Origin: Deltaproteobacteria bacterium
GTDB taxonomy: Bacteria; Desulfobacterota; Deferrisomatia; Deferrisomatales; JACRMM01
Reading direction: 5' to 3'
Assembly: GCA_016214985.1 (NCBI GenBank)
Contig: JACRMM010000030.1
Coordinates: forward strand, 124,001 to 188,000
Length of the DNA: 64,000 bases
Shown: positions 46,077 to 55,288 of the stretch, in pieces
How positions within the stretch are numbered: position 1 is the stretch's first letter
Layout of the letters: every line of letters begins with the position of its first letter
Translations under genes and position numbers: made by a program
The notes under the pieces: generated by a model
Seen by the model: only the letters and a program-made list of their open reading frames with translations
Told to the model about the DNA's origin: nothing
Database searches by the model: none

Positions 46077-46658
46077 TTGCAGGAGCGGATCCACAGCGCG
46101 TTTCGGGAGGGGGCACGGGTCCTCGAGGCCTTCGCGGTTTCGTGCAGCGCCGACCTGGTGCGGCTCGCCGAGGCGACGGCGGAGAGTCTGCGCCGGGGCG
46201 GAAAAGTGCTTGCCTTCGGAAACGGAGGTTCGGCTGCGGACGCCCAGCACATGGCGGCCGAACTCGTCAACCGCTTCCGGATCGACCGACCGCCGCTGGC
46301 GGCCCTCGCCCTCACCACCGACACCTCCGCGCTGACGGCCATCGGAAACGACTTCGGATTCGAGCAGGTGTTCGAGAAGCAGGTCCGAGCGCTGGCCCGG
46401 CCGGGCGACGTGGTCGTGGGCATCACCACGAGCGGCACCAGCCCGAACGTCCTGCGGGGGCTCGCGGCGGCGCGGGACCTCGGGTGCACCTGCGTCGGCC
46501 TCACCGGGGAGGGCGGAGGGGCCCTGGCGGGCCTGTGCGACGTCGTCTTCGCGGTGCCGACGGCCGAGACGCCGCGCATCCAGGAATGCCACATTGCCTG
46601 GGTGCACGGCTTCTGCGACCTGATCGACGCGATCCTCTTCCCCGACGTGGAGCGTTGA
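46077..46658 (+). CDS. gmhA: D-sedoheptulose-7-phosphate isomerase (SIS domain)
   Basis: The 193-residue enzyme matches GmhA length. It converts sedoheptulose 7-phosphate to D-glycero-D-manno-heptose 7-phosphate, the first step of the heptose pathway for the LPS inner core. The SIS motif AFGNGGSAADAQHMAAELVNRF, TDTSALTAIGNDFGFE and GITTSGTSPNVLRGL are all present. TTG 46077 follows GGAG and gives the standard N-terminus (QERI...); no ATG is available. It is the first gene after the promoter at 46009. The start of the next gene overlaps its stop. Confidence 0.9.
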   Translation: MQERIHSAFREGARVLEAFAVSCSADLVRLAEATAESLRRGGKVLAFGNGGSAADAQHMAAELVNRFRIDRPPLAALALTTDTSALTAIGNDFGFEQVFEKQVRALARPGDVVVGITTSGTSPNVLRGLAAARDLGCTCVGLTGEGGGALAGLCDVVFAVPTAETPRIQECHIAWVHGFCDLIDAILFPDVER

Positions 46659-47626
46659 TGGCACGGCAGCTGGCTCCCGCGGGGGAGATTGACCCCTCCG
46701 GTGTCTCCACGTACTCGCTGCTGGACCGGCCGAGCAAGGTGGTCGCCTCGGACTTTCGGCCGCCGTTTCGGCCGGGCGGGAGCTTCGGCGACTTCGTGGC
46801 GAGCCTGCCGGCGTACCTCCAGGCCGAGGACCTCAAGGCGCTGGCGGCCGCGGTGGCCCGGGCGCACCGGGAGGATCGGGTCGTGGCCCTGGGGCTCGGG
46901 GCGCACAACCTCAAGGTGGGCCTGACACCCCTCTATGCGGATCTGATGGCCCGCGGCCTCGTGACGTCCGTGGCGCTCAACGGCGCGGGGATCGTCCACG
47001 ACTTCGAGCTCGCCTTCGCGGGCCGAAGCTCCGAGGACGTGGGAGCGGCGCTCGAGGATGGGACCTTCGGGATGGCCCGGGAAACCGGCGAGTGGCTCAA
47101 CCGCGTGGTCAGCGTCGGCCACCGCCGTGGGCTGGGCCTAGGCGAGGCGGTCGGCGAGGCCATCTGGGAGGAGGGGCTGCCCCACCGCGAGGCGAGCCTT
47201 CTGGCCGCGGCCTACCGCCAGCGGGTCGTCGCCACGGTGCACGTGGCCCTGGGCACCGACATCGTCCACATGCACCCGAGCGCCGACGGGGAGGCGATCG
47301 GCGGGGCGAGCCTTCGCGACTTCCGAAGGTTTTGCGCCGTTGTGGCCGAGCTCGAGGACGGGGTGTACCTGAACATCGGGAGCGCCGTGGTGTTGCCCGA
47401 GGTGTTCCTGAAGGCTCTGACCCTGGTCCGGAACCTGGGCCGGGACGTGCGGCGCTTCACCACCGCCAACCTGGACTTCCTCCGCCACTACCGGCCTGCC
47501 GTGAACGTGGTGGGCCGACCCACGGGTGGCGAGGGGAAAGGCTACCACCTGACCGGGCCCCACGAGCTCCTGGTCCCTCTCCTGTTCGGGTGCGTGCTCG
47601 AAGAGCTGGCGCTGCCCCGTGGTTGA
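46658..47626 (+). CDS. Deoxyhypusine-synthase-like Rossmann-fold protein
   Basis: The 322-residue cytoplasmic protein has segments reminiscent of the deoxyhypusine synthase family: VALNGAGIVHDFELAFAG, SSEDV, GTFGMARETGEWLN, VHVALGTDIVHMHPSADG and a NIGSAVVLPEVFLKAL stretch. Bacteria lack eIF5A, so the usual DHS reaction cannot apply; relatives include homospermidine synthase-type enzymes. The catalytic Lys of DHS cannot be placed by eye. Both ends overlap neighbours (gmhA, precorrin-2 dehydrogenase). Family placement is from memory of pattern and should be treated as tentative. Confidence 0.65.
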   Translation: MARQLAPAGEIDPSGVSTYSLLDRPSKVVASDFRPPFRPGGSFGDFVASLPAYLQAEDLKALAAAVARAHREDRVVALGLGAHNLKVGLTPLYADLMARGLVTSVALNGAGIVHDFELAFAGRSSEDVGAALEDGTFGMARETGEWLNRVVSVGHRRGLGLGEAVGEAIWEEGLPHREASLLAAAYRQRVVATVHVALGTDIVHMHPSADGEAIGGASLRDFRRFCAVVAELEDGVYLNIGSAVVLPEVFLKALTLVRNLGRDVRRFTTANLDFLRHYRPAVNVVGRPTGGEGKGYHLTGPHELLVPLLFGCVLEELALPRG

Positions 47627-48290
47627 CCTCTATCCGCTCTTCCTCGATCTGGAGGGGCGCGCCTGCTTGGTGGTCGGCGCAGGCACCGTGGCGGCGCGCA
47701 AGGTCGAGGGGCTCCTGGCGGCCGGCGCACGGGTCACCGTGGTCGCGCCCGAGGGGGTCGAGCCCCTGGGCCGCCTGGCGGCGGCCGGTGCGGTGGTGTG
47801 GGTCGGCCGGCGCTTCGAGCCGTCGGACCTCGACGGCATGGCCCTTGCTTTCGTCGCGACCTCGGACCCGGAGGTGAACCGCGAGGCAGTGCGCCAGGCC
47901 CGGGCTCGGGGCGTCTGGGTCAACGCGGCCGACGACCCCGGAGCGAGCGACGTCCACGTGCCGGCCGTGCTGCGTCGGGGCCGGGTCGCGGTGGCGGTGT
48001 CCACGGCCGGGGCGTCGCCGGCCCTGGCCGCGTGGCTGCGGGACCGGCTCGCCGACGCGATCCCTCCGGGCCTCGAGGCGCTCGCAGAGGTCCTCGCCGC
48101 CCTGCGGGAAATCACGCCGCCGGGGGCCCGGCTGAGTGGACACGCCCAGCGCGAGCTCCTCGACTCGGGCATCCTGGAGGACCTCGCCGCCGCGGAGTGG
48201 GAGGAAGCCGACCGCAAGGTGACTCGGTTCCTCGGAGCCGACCTGCGGATCGGCGAACTGCTGAGGCGTCGCTCGACGGAGGCGACATGA
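47619..48290 (+). CDS. Precorrin-2 dehydrogenase / sirohydrochlorin ferrochelatase-like (CysG N-domain)
   Basis: The 223-residue protein equals the N-terminal half of CysG (Met8p type). LVVGAGTVAARKVEGLLAAG is the NAD-binding site, and VNAADDP and the VSTAGASPALAAWLRDRL helix are characteristic. It oxidises precorrin-2 to sirohydrochlorin, and may insert iron; the methyltransferase half is supplied by the CobA domain encoded downstream. GTG 47619 overlaps the previous stop by 8 bases; its own stop overlaps ccsA (ATGA). Confidence 0.9.
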   Translation: MVDLYPLFLDLEGRACLVVGAGTVAARKVEGLLAAGARVTVVAPEGVEPLGRLAAAGAVVWVGRRFEPSDLDGMALAFVATSDPEVNREAVRQARARGVWVNAADDPGASDVHVPAVLRRGRVAVAVSTAGASPALAAWLRDRLADAIPPGLEALAEVLAALREITPPGARLSGHAQRELLDSGILEDLAAAEWEEADRKVTRFLGADLRIGELLRRRSTEAT

Positions 48291-49126
48291 ACGTCTGGAT
48301 TCTCGAAGTCGCGGCCTTCGCATACCTGGTGGCAACGGTGCTCCACCTGGCGTTTCTGGGCACCCAGCGGGCCGGCGCTGAGGTCTGGGGTCGCCGGGCC
48401 ACCTGGGTCGGGTTTGCGGTCCACACGCTGGGGCTCGTCGTGCGGTACGTCGAGGCCGGCTACACGCCGGTCACGAGCCTCCACGAGTCGATGAGCTTCT
48501 TCGCGTGGTGCATCGTGGGGCTCTACCTCCTGCTCCAGCTGCGCTACCGGGTGCCGAGCCTCGGCGGGTTCGCCTCGCCGGTGGCACTCTTGTTCGTGCT
48601 TGCCGCGGTGAGCCTCGGCGGGGAGATCGAACCCCTGAACCCGGCGCTCCAGTCCTACTGGCTCCCGGTGCACGTGATCCTCCTCTTCCTCGGCGACGGC
48701 GCCTTCGCGCTGGCCGCGGCGGTGGCGGTGATGTACCTGATCCAGGAGCGGCAGCTCAAGCGAAAGCGCCTGACTGGGTGGTTCCACCGGCTGCCCAACC
48801 TCGACGTACTTGACGAGCTCAACTATCGGTGCCTGACCATCGGGTTCCCCCTGCTGACCGTGGGGATCATCACCGGTTCCATCTGGGCCCAGCAGGCCTG
48901 GGGCACCTACTGGAGCTGGGACCCGAAGGAGACCTGGTCGCTCATCACGTGGCTCCTCTACGCCGCGCTCCTGCACGGCCGCCTCACCGTGGGGTGGCGG
49001 GGGCGGCGCGCGGCCGTGTGGGCGCTCGTGGGGTTCGCGTCGGTCCTCTTCACGTTTCTGGGTGTCAACTACGTGCTCCCCCGGCTCCTGCCGAACCTGG
49101 AGAGCCTTCACATCTACGCAGGATGA
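48287..49126 (+). CDS. ccsA: Cytochrome c assembly protein CcsA/ResC family (HemX-like)
   Basis: The 279-residue protein has about eight membrane helices and the heme-handling WWD motif WGTYWSWDPKETW (about 200-215), plus conserved His in the loops (VLHLAFLG; PVHVILLFLGDG). Family members deliver heme for cytochrome c maturation in system II or, as HemX, modulate hemA; this gene directly precedes hemA, as it does in many Desulfuromonadia. No CcsB partner is encoded nearby, which favours the HemX-like reading. Confidence 0.88.
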   Translation: MNVWILEVAAFAYLVATVLHLAFLGTQRAGAEVWGRRATWVGFAVHTLGLVVRYVEAGYTPVTSLHESMSFFAWCIVGLYLLLQLRYRVPSLGGFASPVALLFVLAAVSLGGEIEPLNPALQSYWLPVHVILLFLGDGAFALAAAVAVMYLIQERQLKRKRLTGWFHRLPNLDVLDELNYRCLTIGFPLLTVGIITGSIWAQQAWGTYWSWDPKETWSLITWLLYAALLHGRLTVGWRGRRAAVWALVGFASVLFTFLGVNYVLPRLLPNLESLHIYAG

Positions 49127-49162
49127 GAGACCCCGGGGCGGGCCCGCGGGGCGCCTGAAATC

Positions 49163-50458
49163 ATGGACATCGTCGTCGTCGGACTGAGCCACAAGACTGC
49201 CCCCGTCGCCATCCGCGAGCAGGTGGCGTTCGCGCCCGACTGCCTGCACGAGGCCCTTCGCGCGGTGCGCGACCTCCCGAGCGTGCACGAGGGCGTCATC
49301 GTCTCCACCTGTAATCGGGTGGAGGTCTATGCCGCCGCACGCCAGCGGGAAGAGGGGATCGAGGCGCTGATCCGGTTCATGGCCGAGTACCACGACGTGG
49401 GGCTTGAGGACCTCCGGCCGCACCTGTACGTGCACGCCGGCCCCGACGCGGTGCGCCACGTGTTCCGAGTGGCCTCGAGCCTCGATTCCATGGTCGTGGG
49501 CGAGCCGCAGATCCTCGGGCAGGTGAAGGACGCCTACGAGAAGGCCGCCGAGGGGTCGGCCACAGGGTTGGTGCTCAACAAGTTCATGCACAAGGCGTTC
49601 AGCGTGGCCAAGCGGGTGCGCACCGAGACGCGCATCGCCCAGTCGGCGGTGTCCGTGTCCTTCGCCGCCGTGGAGCTGGCGCGCAAGATCTTCGGCGAGC
49701 TCCAGGGGAAGAAGGTGATGGTCGTGGGCGCTGGCGAGATGTGCGAGCTCGCGGCCACGCACCTGATGGAGAATGGCGTGTCCGAGGTGCAGGTGACCAA
49801 CCGCACCCTCGCCCGGGCTGAAGCCCTGGCAGAGAAGCTCCGGGGCCGGGCGATCCCCTTCGAGGAGTTCACCTACCACCTGCCCGAGGTCGACATCGTC
49901 GTCTCGTCCACCGGCGCGCCCCACTTCGTCGTCAGCGTCGAGGACGTCCGCGCGGCCATGAAGGTGCGCCGGCAAAAGCCCCTGTTCCTGATCGACATCG
50001 CGGTGCCCCGGGACATCGACCCGCGTGCCAACGACCTCCCGAACGTCTACCTCTACGACGTGGACGACTTGCAGGGGGTGGTGGAGTCCAACAAGAAGGA
50101 GCGCGCCAAGGAGGCCGAGAAGGCCGAGGCGCTCGTGGCCGAGGAGGTCCAGGGGTTCCTGGCGTGGCTCAAAACCCTGGAGATCACGCCGACGATCCGG
50201 GCGCTGCGGGAGAAGTTCGACGCCATCCGGCAGGCCGAGGTGCAGAAGACCCTCAGGAACTTCGGTGAGGGGCTTACCCCGAAGCAACAGAAGAGCGTCG
50301 AGGCCATGAGCCAGGCCATCGTCAACAAGATCCTCCACGAGCCCACGCTCTATCTGAAGCAGATGAGCGACGACCCCGAGGTGGACCTCTCGGTGGACGC
50401 TGTCCGCCGCCTCTTCGGGCTGGGGGAAGAGGAACGACACGAGGAGACGGCGCCATGA
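49163..50458 (+). CDS. hemA: Glutamyl-tRNA reductase
   Basis: The 431-residue enzyme makes glutamate-1-semialdehyde from Glu-tRNA with NADPH, the first committed step of tetrapyrrole synthesis in the C5 pathway. The nucleophile Cys50 lies in [20 protein letters not shown] at the N-terminus, the EPQILGQVK stretch, the NADPH-site [12 protein letters not shown] and a C-terminal dimerisation helix are all present. It starts 36 bases after ccsA; hemC overlaps its stop (ATGA). Confidence 0.97.
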   Translation: MDIVVVGLSHKTAPVAIREQVAFAPDCLHEALRAVRDLPSVHEGVIVSTCNRVEVYAAARQREEGIEALIRFMAEYHDVGLEDLRPHLYVHAGPDAVRHVFRVASSLDSMVVGEPQILGQVKDAYEKAAEGSATGLVLNKFMHKAFSVAKRVRTETRIAQSAVSVSFAAVELARKIFGELQGKKVMVVGAGEMCELAATHLMENGVSEVQVTNRTLARAEALAEKLRGRAIPFEEFTYHLPEVDIVVSSTGAPHFVVSVEDVRAAMKVRRQKPLFLIDIAVPRDIDPRANDLPNVYLYDVDDLQGVVESNKKERAKEAEKAEALVAEEVQGFLAWLKTLEITPTIRALREKFDAIRQAEVQKTLRNFGEGLTPKQQKSVEAMSQAIVNKILHEPTLYLKQMSDDPEVDLSVDAVRRLFGLGEEERHEETAP

Positions 50459-51405
50459 AGGGCAGCCTGAAGATTGCCACCCGAAAGAGCCAGCTCGCCC
50501 TCTGGCAGGCCAACTGGGTGAAGGGGGAGCTCGAGAGGCGAAACCCCGAGCTCTCGGTGGAGCTCGTTCGGATCGTCACGAAGGGCGACAAGATCCTTGA
50601 CGTCCCCCTGGCCCAGGTGGGAGGCAAGGGCCTGTTCGTCAAGGAGATCGAGGACGCGCTCCTCGACGGCCGCGCCGACCTGGCCGTGCACTCCATGAAG
50701 GACGTGCCCACGGAGCTCCCCCCGGGGCTCCACCTCGCGGTCATCTGCGAGCGCGAAGACCCGCGGGACGCCTGGTTCTCGCGCACCGGGGTGGCCTTCC
50801 GGCAGGTCCACACGGGCGCGCGGGTGGGCACGTCGAGCCTGCGGCGCCAGACGCAGCTGAAGGCGCAGCGGCCCGATCTCGTCTTCGAGAACCTGCGCGG
50901 CAACGTGGACACTCGCCTGCGAAAGCTCCAGGAGGGGGAGTACGACGCGATCGTGCTCGCGGCCGCGGGGGTCAAGCGGCTGGGGCTCGCCGGACATGTG
51001 ACCGAGTTCCTGGGCACCGAGGTCACGCTCCCGGCCATCGGCCAGGGCGCGGTGGGGATCGAGTGCCGGGTGGACGACCCGGCGGTGAACGCCGTGATCG
51101 AACCGCTCCGCCACCGGGAGACCTGGACCGCGGTCCTCGCGGAGCGCGCGTTTCTCGGCACCCTCGAGGGTGGCTGCCAGGTGCCCATCGCCGCCTTCGC
51201 CGAGGTAAGCGGGGGAGAGGTCTGGCTCCGGGGCCTCGTGGGCAGCCTGGACGGCTCGGTCGTGGTGCGCGGCGAGCGCCGTGGCGGGCCCATCGACGCC
51301 GAGGCGCTCGGCGTCTCTCTGGCCGAGGAGCTCCTGGACCGGGGCGCGCGCTCGATCCTGGAGGAGGTCTATCGCCTCACCGCGCCGAGCCCCGGGGAGC
51401 CGTGA
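50455..51405 (+). CDS. hemC: Hydroxymethylbilane synthase (porphobilinogen deaminase)
   Basis: The 316-residue enzyme polymerises four porphobilinogens to the linear tetrapyrrole. [25 protein letters not shown] (with the catalytic Asp-bearing loop), [10 protein letters not shown] and Cys241 in GGCQVPIAA, which carries the dipyrromethane cofactor, are all intact. Length is normal. It is translationally coupled to hemA in front and cobA-hemD behind. Confidence 0.97.
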   Translation: MKGSLKIATRKSQLALWQANWVKGELERRNPELSVELVRIVTKGDKILDVPLAQVGGKGLFVKEIEDALLDGRADLAVHSMKDVPTELPPGLHLAVICEREDPRDAWFSRTGVAFRQVHTGARVGTSSLRRQTQLKAQRPDLVFENLRGNVDTRLRKLQEGEYDAIVLAAAGVKRLGLAGHVTEFLGTEVTLPAIGQGAVGIECRVDDPAVNAVIEPLRHRETWTAVLAERAFLGTLEGGCQVPIAAFAEVSGGEVWLRGLVGSLDGSVVVRGERRGGPIDAEALGVSLAEELLDRGARSILEEVYRLTAPSPGEP

Positions 51406-52988
51406 TGGCGAGCGGACTCGTCTACATCGTGGGTGCCGGGCCGGGGGATCCCGGCCTCGTGACCCTTCGCGCCCGGGAGGTCCTGGCGGGCGCGGAGTCG
51501 GTCATCTACGACAACCTGATCCACCCCGACCTCCTGGACTGGGCGCCGGAGGGGGCGGAGCGGGTCTGGATGGGGAAGGTGGGCCATGGCCACCAGCATG
51601 CCCAGGAGGAGATCACCGCAGCGCTGATCGAGCGGGCCCGGCAGGGCCGGGTGGTCGTGCGCCTGAAGGGCGGGGACCCCTCGATCTTCGGGCGTCTGGG
51701 CGAAGAGGCCGAGGCCCTGGCCGCGGCGGGCGTCCCCTTCGAGATCGTGCCCGGCGTGACCGCGGCCTCCGGCGCGGCGGCCTACGCGGGCATCCCGCTC
51801 ACCCACCGGGACTGCGCGCCCTCGGTCACCTTCGTCACCGGGCACCGGCGAAAGGACGGGGGGAAAGGCCCCGACATCGACTGGGAGGCTCTGGCACGGG
51901 GCTCCGGCACGCTCGTCCTCTACATGGGCGTGAAGCACCTGGGCGAGATCGCCCCGAAGCTCGTCGCCGCGGGCCGAGACCCGTCCACGCCAGTGGCCGT
52001 GGTGCGCCGGGCGACCTGGCCCGACCAGCAGGTCGTGGAGGGGACCCTGGCGGACATTGCTGAGCGGGTGGCGGCCGAGGGGCTCGAGCCGCCGGCGCTG
52101 ACGATCGTCGGCGGAGTGACCCGGCTCCGGGCGCAGCTCTCCTGGTTCGAGGGGAGGCCACTTCGGGGCCGCCGGCTCCTGGTGACTCGCGCCGGCCACC
52201 AGGCCGGGGACTTCTCGACGCTGCTGCGCCGGCGCGGGGCCCTGCCACTCGAGCTGTCACTGATCGAGCTGCGCCCCTGCGGCCACAAGAGCGGGGTGGA
52301 GGCGTCGCTGAAGAAGCTCTTCGCCTACGACTGGGTGGTGTTCTCCTCGGTCAACGCGGTCGAGTTCACGTTCCGCCGGCTCGGCGAGATGGGCCTCGAT
52401 GCTCGGTGTTTCGGCGCGGCTCGGGTCTGCGCCGTGGGCCCGAAGACCGCCGAGCTCCTCGTGACGAAGGGCATCCGGGCCGACGTCGTGCCCGCGCAGT
52501 ACGTCGCCGAGGCGCTCGTCGAGGCCCTGAAGGCGGAGGGAGAGCTCCGGGGAGCCTCGGTCCTGATCCCGCGGGCCAAGGATGCGCGGGAGGTGGTGCC
52601 CGAGGAGCTCCAAAAGCTCGGCGCCCGGGTCGAGGTCCTGCCGATCTACGAGAACGTGCGGCCCGAGACCTACCCGGCGGCGGCCCTGGACGCCCTGCGG
52701 CGCGGCGAGCTCGACGCCGTGACGCTCGCGTCGTCGTCGGCCGCGAAGAGCTACGCAGCCCTGTGCCAAGAGCACGGGATCGACCCCAAGCGGGTGGCCT
52801 GCGCCGTCATCGGCCCGGCCACGAAGACGACCGCCGAGGACCTGGGCCTGCCCGTCGCCGTCATGCCCGCCGAGTACACCCTGGAGGGGATGGTGGGGGC
52901 GTTGGAGGAGTACTTCGCCGGCGGTCAGCGATCCGCTCTCAGCCGTCGGCTAGAGCCGAAAACCACACCCGTAGAAGCTGACAGCTGA
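51405..52988 (+). CDS. Fused uroporphyrinogen-III C-methyltransferase / uroporphyrinogen-III synthase (CobA-HemD)
   Basis: The 527-residue fusion has two parts. The CobA domain (about 1-250) shows YIVGAGPGDPGL, RLKGGDPSIFGR and the GVTAASGAAAYAGIPLTHR stretch; it methylates uroporphyrinogen III to precorrin-2. The HemD domain (about 255-505) shows LLVTRAGHQAG, VVFSSVNAVEFTF and ASSSAAKSY; it closes and inverts the ring. The last 22 or so residues are read from the repeat at 52924 and look non-conserved. ATG 51405 overlaps the hemC stop; GTG 51402 is directly before it. The fusion is common in Desulfobacterota and Firmicutes. Confidence 0.95.
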   Translation: MASGLVYIVGAGPGDPGLVTLRAREVLAGAESVIYDNLIHPDLLDWAPEGAERVWMGKVGHGHQHAQEEITAALIERARQGRVVVRLKGGDPSIFGRLGEEAEALAAAGVPFEIVPGVTAASGAAAYAGIPLTHRDCAPSVTFVTGHRRKDGGKGPDIDWEALARGSGTLVLYMGVKHLGEIAPKLVAAGRDPSTPVAVVRRATWPDQQVVEGTLADIAERVAAEGLEPPALTIVGGVTRLRAQLSWFEGRPLRGRRLLVTRAGHQAGDFSTLLRRRGALPLELSLIELRPCGHKSGVEASLKKLFAYDWVVFSSVNAVEFTFRRLGEMGLDARCFGAARVCAVGPKTAELLVTKGIRADVVPAQYVAEALVEALKAEGELRGASVLIPRAKDAREVVPEELQKLGARVEVLPIYENVRPETYPAAALDALRRGELDAVTLASSSAAKSYAALCQEHGIDPKRVACAVIGPATKTTAEDLGLPVAVMPAEYTLEGMVGALEEYFAGGQRSALSRRLEPKTTPVEADS

Positions 52989-53007
52989 GAGCTGACGGCT
53001 GAAAGCC
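52924..53007. repeat. Short interspersed repeat with GTCAGC / GCTGAC half-sites
   Basis: It contains CTCTCAGCCGTC on the left and AGCTGAGAGCTGACGGCTGA on the right, forming partial inverted copies. The left part is read into the C-terminus of CobA-HemD. Similar CAGC-rich phrases occur at 16559-16575 inside the peptidase gene start. It looks like an interspersed element that landed at gene junctions. Confidence 0.4.
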
Positions 53008-53022
53008 GCTCCGGAGGCGCCC

Positions 53023-54096
53023 ATGACCCAAGAGTTCCTGCCCAAGTGGATCGCCTGGGAGACGACCCAGCGCTGCAACCTGCGCTGCGTGCACTGCCGC
53101 TGCTCCTCCGACATGGAGGCCGCGGCGGGCGACTTCACCACCGACGAGGCGCGCCGTCTGATCGACGACATTGCCGAGATCGCCACCCCGGTGATGGTCC
53201 TGTCGGGCGGTGAGCCGCTGCTTCGACCCGACATCTTCGAGATCGCCGCCTACGGGACGTCCAAGGGCTTCCGGATGTGCATGGCCACCAACGGCGTTCT
53301 CGTCACCGACGAGGTGTGCGAGAAGATGCGGGCGGCCGACCTCAAGATGGTTTCGCTCTCGCTCGACGGCCCGTCCGCCGAAGTGCACGACAACTTCCGC
53401 CAGTGCCCCGGGGCCTTCGAAGGGGTGTTGCGGGCCGCGGAGCTCTTCCGAAAGCACGGCATCAAGTTCCTGGTCAACTCCTCCTTCACCAAGCGAAACC
53501 AGGGGCACATCGGGGCGACCTTCCGGCTCGCCAAAGAGCTCGGCGCCACGGCGTGGTATCTGTTCATGATCGTGCCCACGGGCCGCGGGGAGGAGATCAT
53601 GAACGAGCTCATCTCCAAGGAGGACTACGAGGAGATCCTGGCGTGGCACTACCGCCAGGAGCGGCAGGAGTCGGAGATCCTCATGCGGCCCACCTGCGCG
53701 CCGCACTACTACCGCATCGTGCCCCAGATGGCGAAGGCGGAGGGCGTCAAGTTCGAGCGCCGGAGCCTCACGTTCTCGACGGGCGGCGGCAAGGGCTGCA
53801 TCGCCGCCCAGTCGATCTGCCTGATCGACTGCTTCGGGGAGGTGAAGCCCTGCTCGTACTTCCCCATGAGCGCGGGCAACGTAAAGAAGACGCCCTTCAA
53901 GACGATCTGGGCCGAGAGCCCGCTCTTCCACGACCTGCGTGACTTCAAACGCTACAAGGGAAAGTGCGGCTCCTGCGAGTACATCAATGTCTGCGGCGGC
54001 TGCCGCGCCCGGGCTTACGCCGTCACCGGCGACTACCTGGACGAAGAGCCCTTCTGCAACTACGTGCCCGCGAGGCTGGAGAGGGCGAAGGCGTAG
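53023..54096 (+). CDS. Radical SAM protein, AhbD-like (heme synthase / Fe-coproporphyrin decarboxylase family)
   Basis: The 357-residue radical SAM enzyme has the AdoMet cluster site CNLRCVHC (Cys18, 22, 25) and SGGEP. An SPASM-type C-terminus follows, with CAPHYYR, further cysteines in [10 protein letters not shown] and CSYFP, and a final CGSCEY...CGGCRARAY. The CAPHYYR and last block are typical of AhbD, which decarboxylates two propionates of Fe-coproporphyrin III to make heme b in the siroheme-dependent pathway; NirJ and PqqE relatives are the alternative. Here it sits between cobA-hemD and hemE. AhbA/B and AhbC are not in the window. Confidence 0.82.
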   Translation: MTQEFLPKWIAWETTQRCNLRCVHCRCSSDMEAAAGDFTTDEARRLIDDIAEIATPVMVLSGGEPLLRPDIFEIAAYGTSKGFRMCMATNGVLVTDEVCEKMRAADLKMVSLSLDGPSAEVHDNFRQCPGAFEGVLRAAELFRKHGIKFLVNSSFTKRNQGHIGATFRLAKELGATAWYLFMIVPTGRGEEIMNELISKEDYEEILAWHYRQERQESEILMRPTCAPHYYRIVPQMAKAEGVKFERRSLTFSTGGGKGCIAAQSICLIDCFGEVKPCSYFPMSAGNVKKTPFKTIWAESPLFHDLRDFKRYKGKCGSCEYINVCGGCRARAYAVTGDYLDEEPFCNYVPARLERAKA

Positions 54097-54157
54097 GGCG
54101 GGGTTTGCCCCGCCGACACCCGCACCACGCAACGCGGCGGGGCAAGCCCCGCCCTAC
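54093..54157. repeat. Inverted repeat (GTAGGGCGGGG... type) between the AhbD-like gene and hemE
   Basis: Arms 54093-54115 and 54135-54157 (23 bases each) are reverse complements with one mismatch, around a 19-base spacer. The stop codon of the AhbD-like gene (54094-54096) lies inside the left arm. This GTAGGGCGGGGCTTGCCCCGCC phrase is an interspersed repeat in several environmental proteobacteria. It ends 13 bases before the hemE start, so it may also affect RNA processing. Confidence 0.8.
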
Positions 54158-54170
54158 ACAGGGAGACCCG

Positions 54171-55196
54171 ATGAGCCGTGCCGATCGATTCCTCAACGCC
54201 TGCCGCGGCGAGCCCGTGGACACCACCCCCGTCTGGATCATGCGTCAGGCGGGTCGGTACCTGGAGGAGTACCGCGCCGTGCGCGCCAAACACTCGTTTC
54301 TGGACGTCTGCCACGTGCCCGAGGTGGCGTGCGAGGTGACGCTCCAGCCCATCGAGCGCCTCGGCGTGGACGCCGCCATCCTCTTCTCCGACATCATGAT
54401 TCCCCTGGAGGGCATGGGCTGCCGGATTGACTTCGCCCCCGGCCCGGTCTTCGCCGAGCCGGTGCGCACGGCCGCCGACGTCGCGAAGCTGAGGGTGTGC
54501 GAGCCGGAGCAGGACGTGCCCTTCGTCATGGACGCCGTGAAGCTCATCCGCCGGGAACTCGCCGGCAAGGTGCCGCTGATCGGCTTCTCGGGGGCCCCGT
54601 TCACGCTCGTCTCCTACATGGTCGAGGGCAGGGGCTCCCGGGACTTCCCACACCTGAAGCGCATGATGTACGCGGCACCCGAGGTGTACGCGTCGCTGAT
54701 GGACAAGGTGTCGCAGACCGTGGTTCGCTACCTGAACGCGCAGGTCGCGGCCGGCGCCCAGGTCCTTCAGCTCTTCGACACCTGGGGCGGCATCCTCTCG
54801 CCGGCCGACTACGCGGAGTATGTCCTGCCCTACACGCGGCGCGTGATCGAGGGCCTGGACCGGAGCGTCCCGGTCATCCACTTCGTGAAAGGCTCCGGCG
54901 GGTTCCTGGACCTCGTAATGCAGGCCGGCGGCGACGTGCTCGGCATCGACTGGCACATCGACCTCGCCGAAGCGGTGCGCAGGGTGGACGGCCGGTTCTC
55001 CGTCCAGGGGAACATGGACCCCACCGTGCTGTTCGGGCCCGAGACGTTCGTCCGGGAGCGGGCCGCTGACGTGGTGCGCAAGGGCCGGGCCGCCCGCGGG
55101 CACGTCTTCAACCTCGGACACGGCATCCTTCCCGACACTCCCGTCGAGAATGCCGTGGCGCTCGTCGAGGCGGTGCACGAGGCAGGGAAACGTTAG
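54171..55196 (+). CDS. hemE: Uroporphyrinogen decarboxylase
   Basis: The 341-residue enzyme decarboxylates the four acetates of uroporphyrinogen III to coproporphyrinogen III. The substrate-binding N-terminus PVWIMRQAGRYL and the catalytic Asp in AAILFSDIM are present, as are GAPFTL, DTWGG and GHGILPDTP, which is standard for the family. ATG 54171 follows GGGAGA. It is the last hem gene of the operon; no hemN/hemF, hemG/hemY or hemH is in the window. Confidence 0.97.
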   Translation: MSRADRFLNACRGEPVDTTPVWIMRQAGRYLEEYRAVRAKHSFLDVCHVPEVACEVTLQPIERLGVDAAILFSDIMIPLEGMGCRIDFAPGPVFAEPVRTAADVAKLRVCEPEQDVPFVMDAVKLIRRELAGKVPLIGFSGAPFTLVSYMVEGRGSRDFPHLKRMMYAAPEVYASLMDKVSQTVVRYLNAQVAAGAQVLQLFDTWGGILSPADYAEYVLPYTRRVIEGLDRSVPVIHFVKGSGGFLDLVMQAGGDVLGIDWHIDLAEAVRRVDGRFSVQGNMDPTVLFGPETFVRERAADVVRKGRAARGHVFNLGHGILPDTPVENAVALVEAVHEAGKR

Positions 55197-55288
55197 GGCG
55201 CTGGGACGCTGTGATGCTAGGATGCTGGGACGCTGGTCTGGAATCCAACAACCCATAACTCATGACCAATAACCCACGGGAGATCCCC

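Noticed and set aside
43558..46116. 852-codon antisense frame over the GGDEF-EAL gene
   Set aside because: Shadow of a gene with intact GGDEF and EAL motifs.
47630..50440. 936-codon antisense frame over sirC-like, ccsA and hemA
   Set aside because: Shadow frame; hemA and ccsA motifs are unmistakable on the plus strand.
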